From contig OU612075.1 of assembly GCA_914767715.1 (NCBI GenBank), positions 9,300,001 through 9,364,000 of the forward strand: DNA of 64,000 bases, given 5' to 3'. This DNA comes from Membranipora membranacea (lineage: Eukaryota > Bryozoa > Gymnolaemata > Cheilostomatida > Membraniporidae). A program made the translations under genes and the position numbers. Each line of letters starts with the position of its first letter. Position 1 is the stretch's first letter. The notes under the pieces were generated by a model. It had not been told where the DNA came from. It saw nothing but the letters and a program-made list of their open reading frames with translations, and made no database searches. Below, in pieces: positions 62,407 to 64,000 of the stretch.

Positions 62407-64000
62407 GTAAGACTCATTATAATCTTGAGTTATCGAATACCTTAATGGATGTGGGGGTTGAGACAGCCACCCTCAAGTTATATTTGGTGTGTAGGGAAAA
62501 AGAAAAATGCATCCTGGTGGACCCTATACGCAATTCTACAAATAGAGTTGATCTAGAAACTCCAGCAAATTGTTGATGAATACTCGACCAGGGTCCGATT
62601 CGATCGGTCAATTTATGAATATCAAGCCCTTGTTTGGTCCAATTCTCAAATGAAAGAATCAACTAATATGAGTCAAGGTGCTGCTATTACGCAGCGCCCT
62701 GTTTGAACTTGAAATTGGCAAATAATTTATTTGGACCGTGACTCTTGAACCCTTCCTGCTATAATTCTTTCCACGCACAATCGATCGTCATCTTGCACTA
62801 AGCATTTGTAAACATATCCATCACAATCACAACAGAGGAAGAGAAAAATAATCCATCGATAACTTCTATTTTTATTTGTGTTGCCAAATTTGATAACCAA
62901 ATCGTTCTAAACATGAAAATGACTAAAAACAGTGATTTCTGCAATTTCCTAACATCTGGTTGACACCTTATGGCACAAAAACAGAAACTTGCAATCTACT
63001 TTCCAATCATTCCTGCTGAAAACTCGCTGCACTGTATGGCTAATATCACTCAACTATCTCCTTCTGCATGCCTTCTGCATTGATAGCTTCAAATATACCA
63101 TGATTGTTGATGCTAATGGTTTGCAACTGCCAAAATTGTTTTCAAGGAAGTTTATAGTCAAAGCCATGAGTGCACAGCCAAATACCGAGGTTATTGTTCT
63201 TAAAAACAATAACCTACTATGAGGTAATGACTATGGCAGCATTTTTGTTGAGTAACTCAGGTAGATTATAGCGGCAATTACTGAGCAATTAGAAAATACT
63301 TAGCTATTCCCATTGAGTATATCGGCAGCCATCAAATTAACATTTATACCTGAATGCTGGAGTTGGTTACGTTAAGATAGCAATGATGAAATGTATCTAA
63401 GTGCTTCTGATTATTTCCAAATCTAACATAAGTCTGCCGCTTGGTCAATAACAGCAACTGACTCACACCTTAAAACTTAGAAAACAAAAAGTAGGAGTAA
63501 AGTTAGCATCTCCTTTGCAACAAGTGCGGGTAGAAATGTTCAAATCCCATTTGGGCGCATAGACCTTTTAAATAATGGTCAAGCAATCCATGAGTCAATT
63601 ACAAACATAGTTTAATCAGAGACTAGATATATCTATAGTCTCTGGTTTAATTTTGTCTTTCTTTCTCCAGAGTGTTTATATCACAAGAAGTTTAAACAAT
63701 GGCGAACAAAGTTTTTATAAAACTTTTCATTATCTCCCTTGCTGGTGCATGTTTGTAAAGTGCGGATAGAAATATTGCGTGTGCCCTAAAATTTCTCAAC
63801 TTATGGTAATGCGATCCATGGGTCAATGATGAACAAAGATGAATCTAGTAATCTTGCTCCAAATTGTTCACATCAAATAAGAAATTTTCCCTTTAAATAA
63901 AATTTCATGTTATCTCCCTTGCTGCTGGCTTGTAAAGACGACTCCTGCAAACCTTGCAATTTTTTCTCTCAATGGCTTGATGTCCATGACATGATGTGGT
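62407..64000 (+). other. Intron 2 of the partial collagen IV gene
   Basis: AT-rich, no Gly-X-Y sequence on either strand and no splice-bounded open frame I would support. Two stretches resemble each other (about 63620-63760 and 63840-63960: TTATCTCCCTTGCTG and CTTGTAAAG words, ATG-of-T-rich context), suggesting an old internal duplication. Confidence 0.4.

Noticed and set aside
1-64000. Prokaryotic features, CRISPR arrays, operons or viral genes
   Set aside because: Genes are spliced and metazoan. No direct-repeat/spacer arrays, ribosome-binding-site-led gene strings or viral genes were seen.

Overview
This is a nuclear genome window from an animal. It carries spliced genes with GT-AG introns, is AT-rich, and is scattered with SINE-like and foldback repeats. 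The gene families (type IV collagen, a TNF-family ligand, cyclin C, an ankyrin protein with caspase-like folds) are metazoan. Introns of a few hundred bases to about 2 kb and the repeat content suggest a marine invertebrate, perhaps an early-branching one (sponge, cnidarian or placozoan). The sequence alone does not fix the species.

Layout. (1) 0.2-6.0 kb, plus: a multi-exon TNF-superfamily ligand gene (type II membrane protein with a furin-type site). It is followed by decayed relics and a second, probably broken, copy of its first exon (7.4 kb). (2) 10.4-20.9 kb, minus: a 14-exon gene that I could join in frame from start to stop (1752 residues). It has ankyrin repeats, then two tandem segments that look like catalytically dead caspase domains, then a long unrecognised C-terminal half. 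(3) 23.9-29.6 kb, plus: a complete 7-exon cyclin C gene (278 residues). (4) 30.7-36.5 kb, minus: eleven in-frame exons encoding Gly-X-Y repeats and a complete collagen IV NC1 domain, with no N-terminal half of their own. (5) 37.4-60.5 kb, minus: a complete collagen IV alpha-chain gene of 37 exons (2033 residues), with an unusually long non-collagenous N-terminus, a 7S-like four-cysteine segment, a triple helix and an NC1 domain. (6) 61.2 kb to beyond the right edge, plus: the first two exons of another collagen IV chain, transcribed away from gene 5 across about 0.8 kb.

The two diverging collagen IV genes look like the head-to-head paired arrangement known from COL4A1/COL4A2, with a shared promoter that could co-regulate partner chains of one basement-membrane protomer. 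The NC1-bearing block downstream of gene 5 is phase-compatible with many of its exons. It is either an alternative 3' end of gene 5 or a partial tandem duplicate.

Mobile DNA: a tRNA-derived SINE family (four copies), a retroposon whose head matches the 5' end of U2 snRNA and which has an 11-bp target-site duplication, a dispersed family present three times, and several foldback (MITE-like) hairpins. All CDS spans include introns; exon coordinates are in the evidence text. Reading was by eye, so splice sites are predictions.
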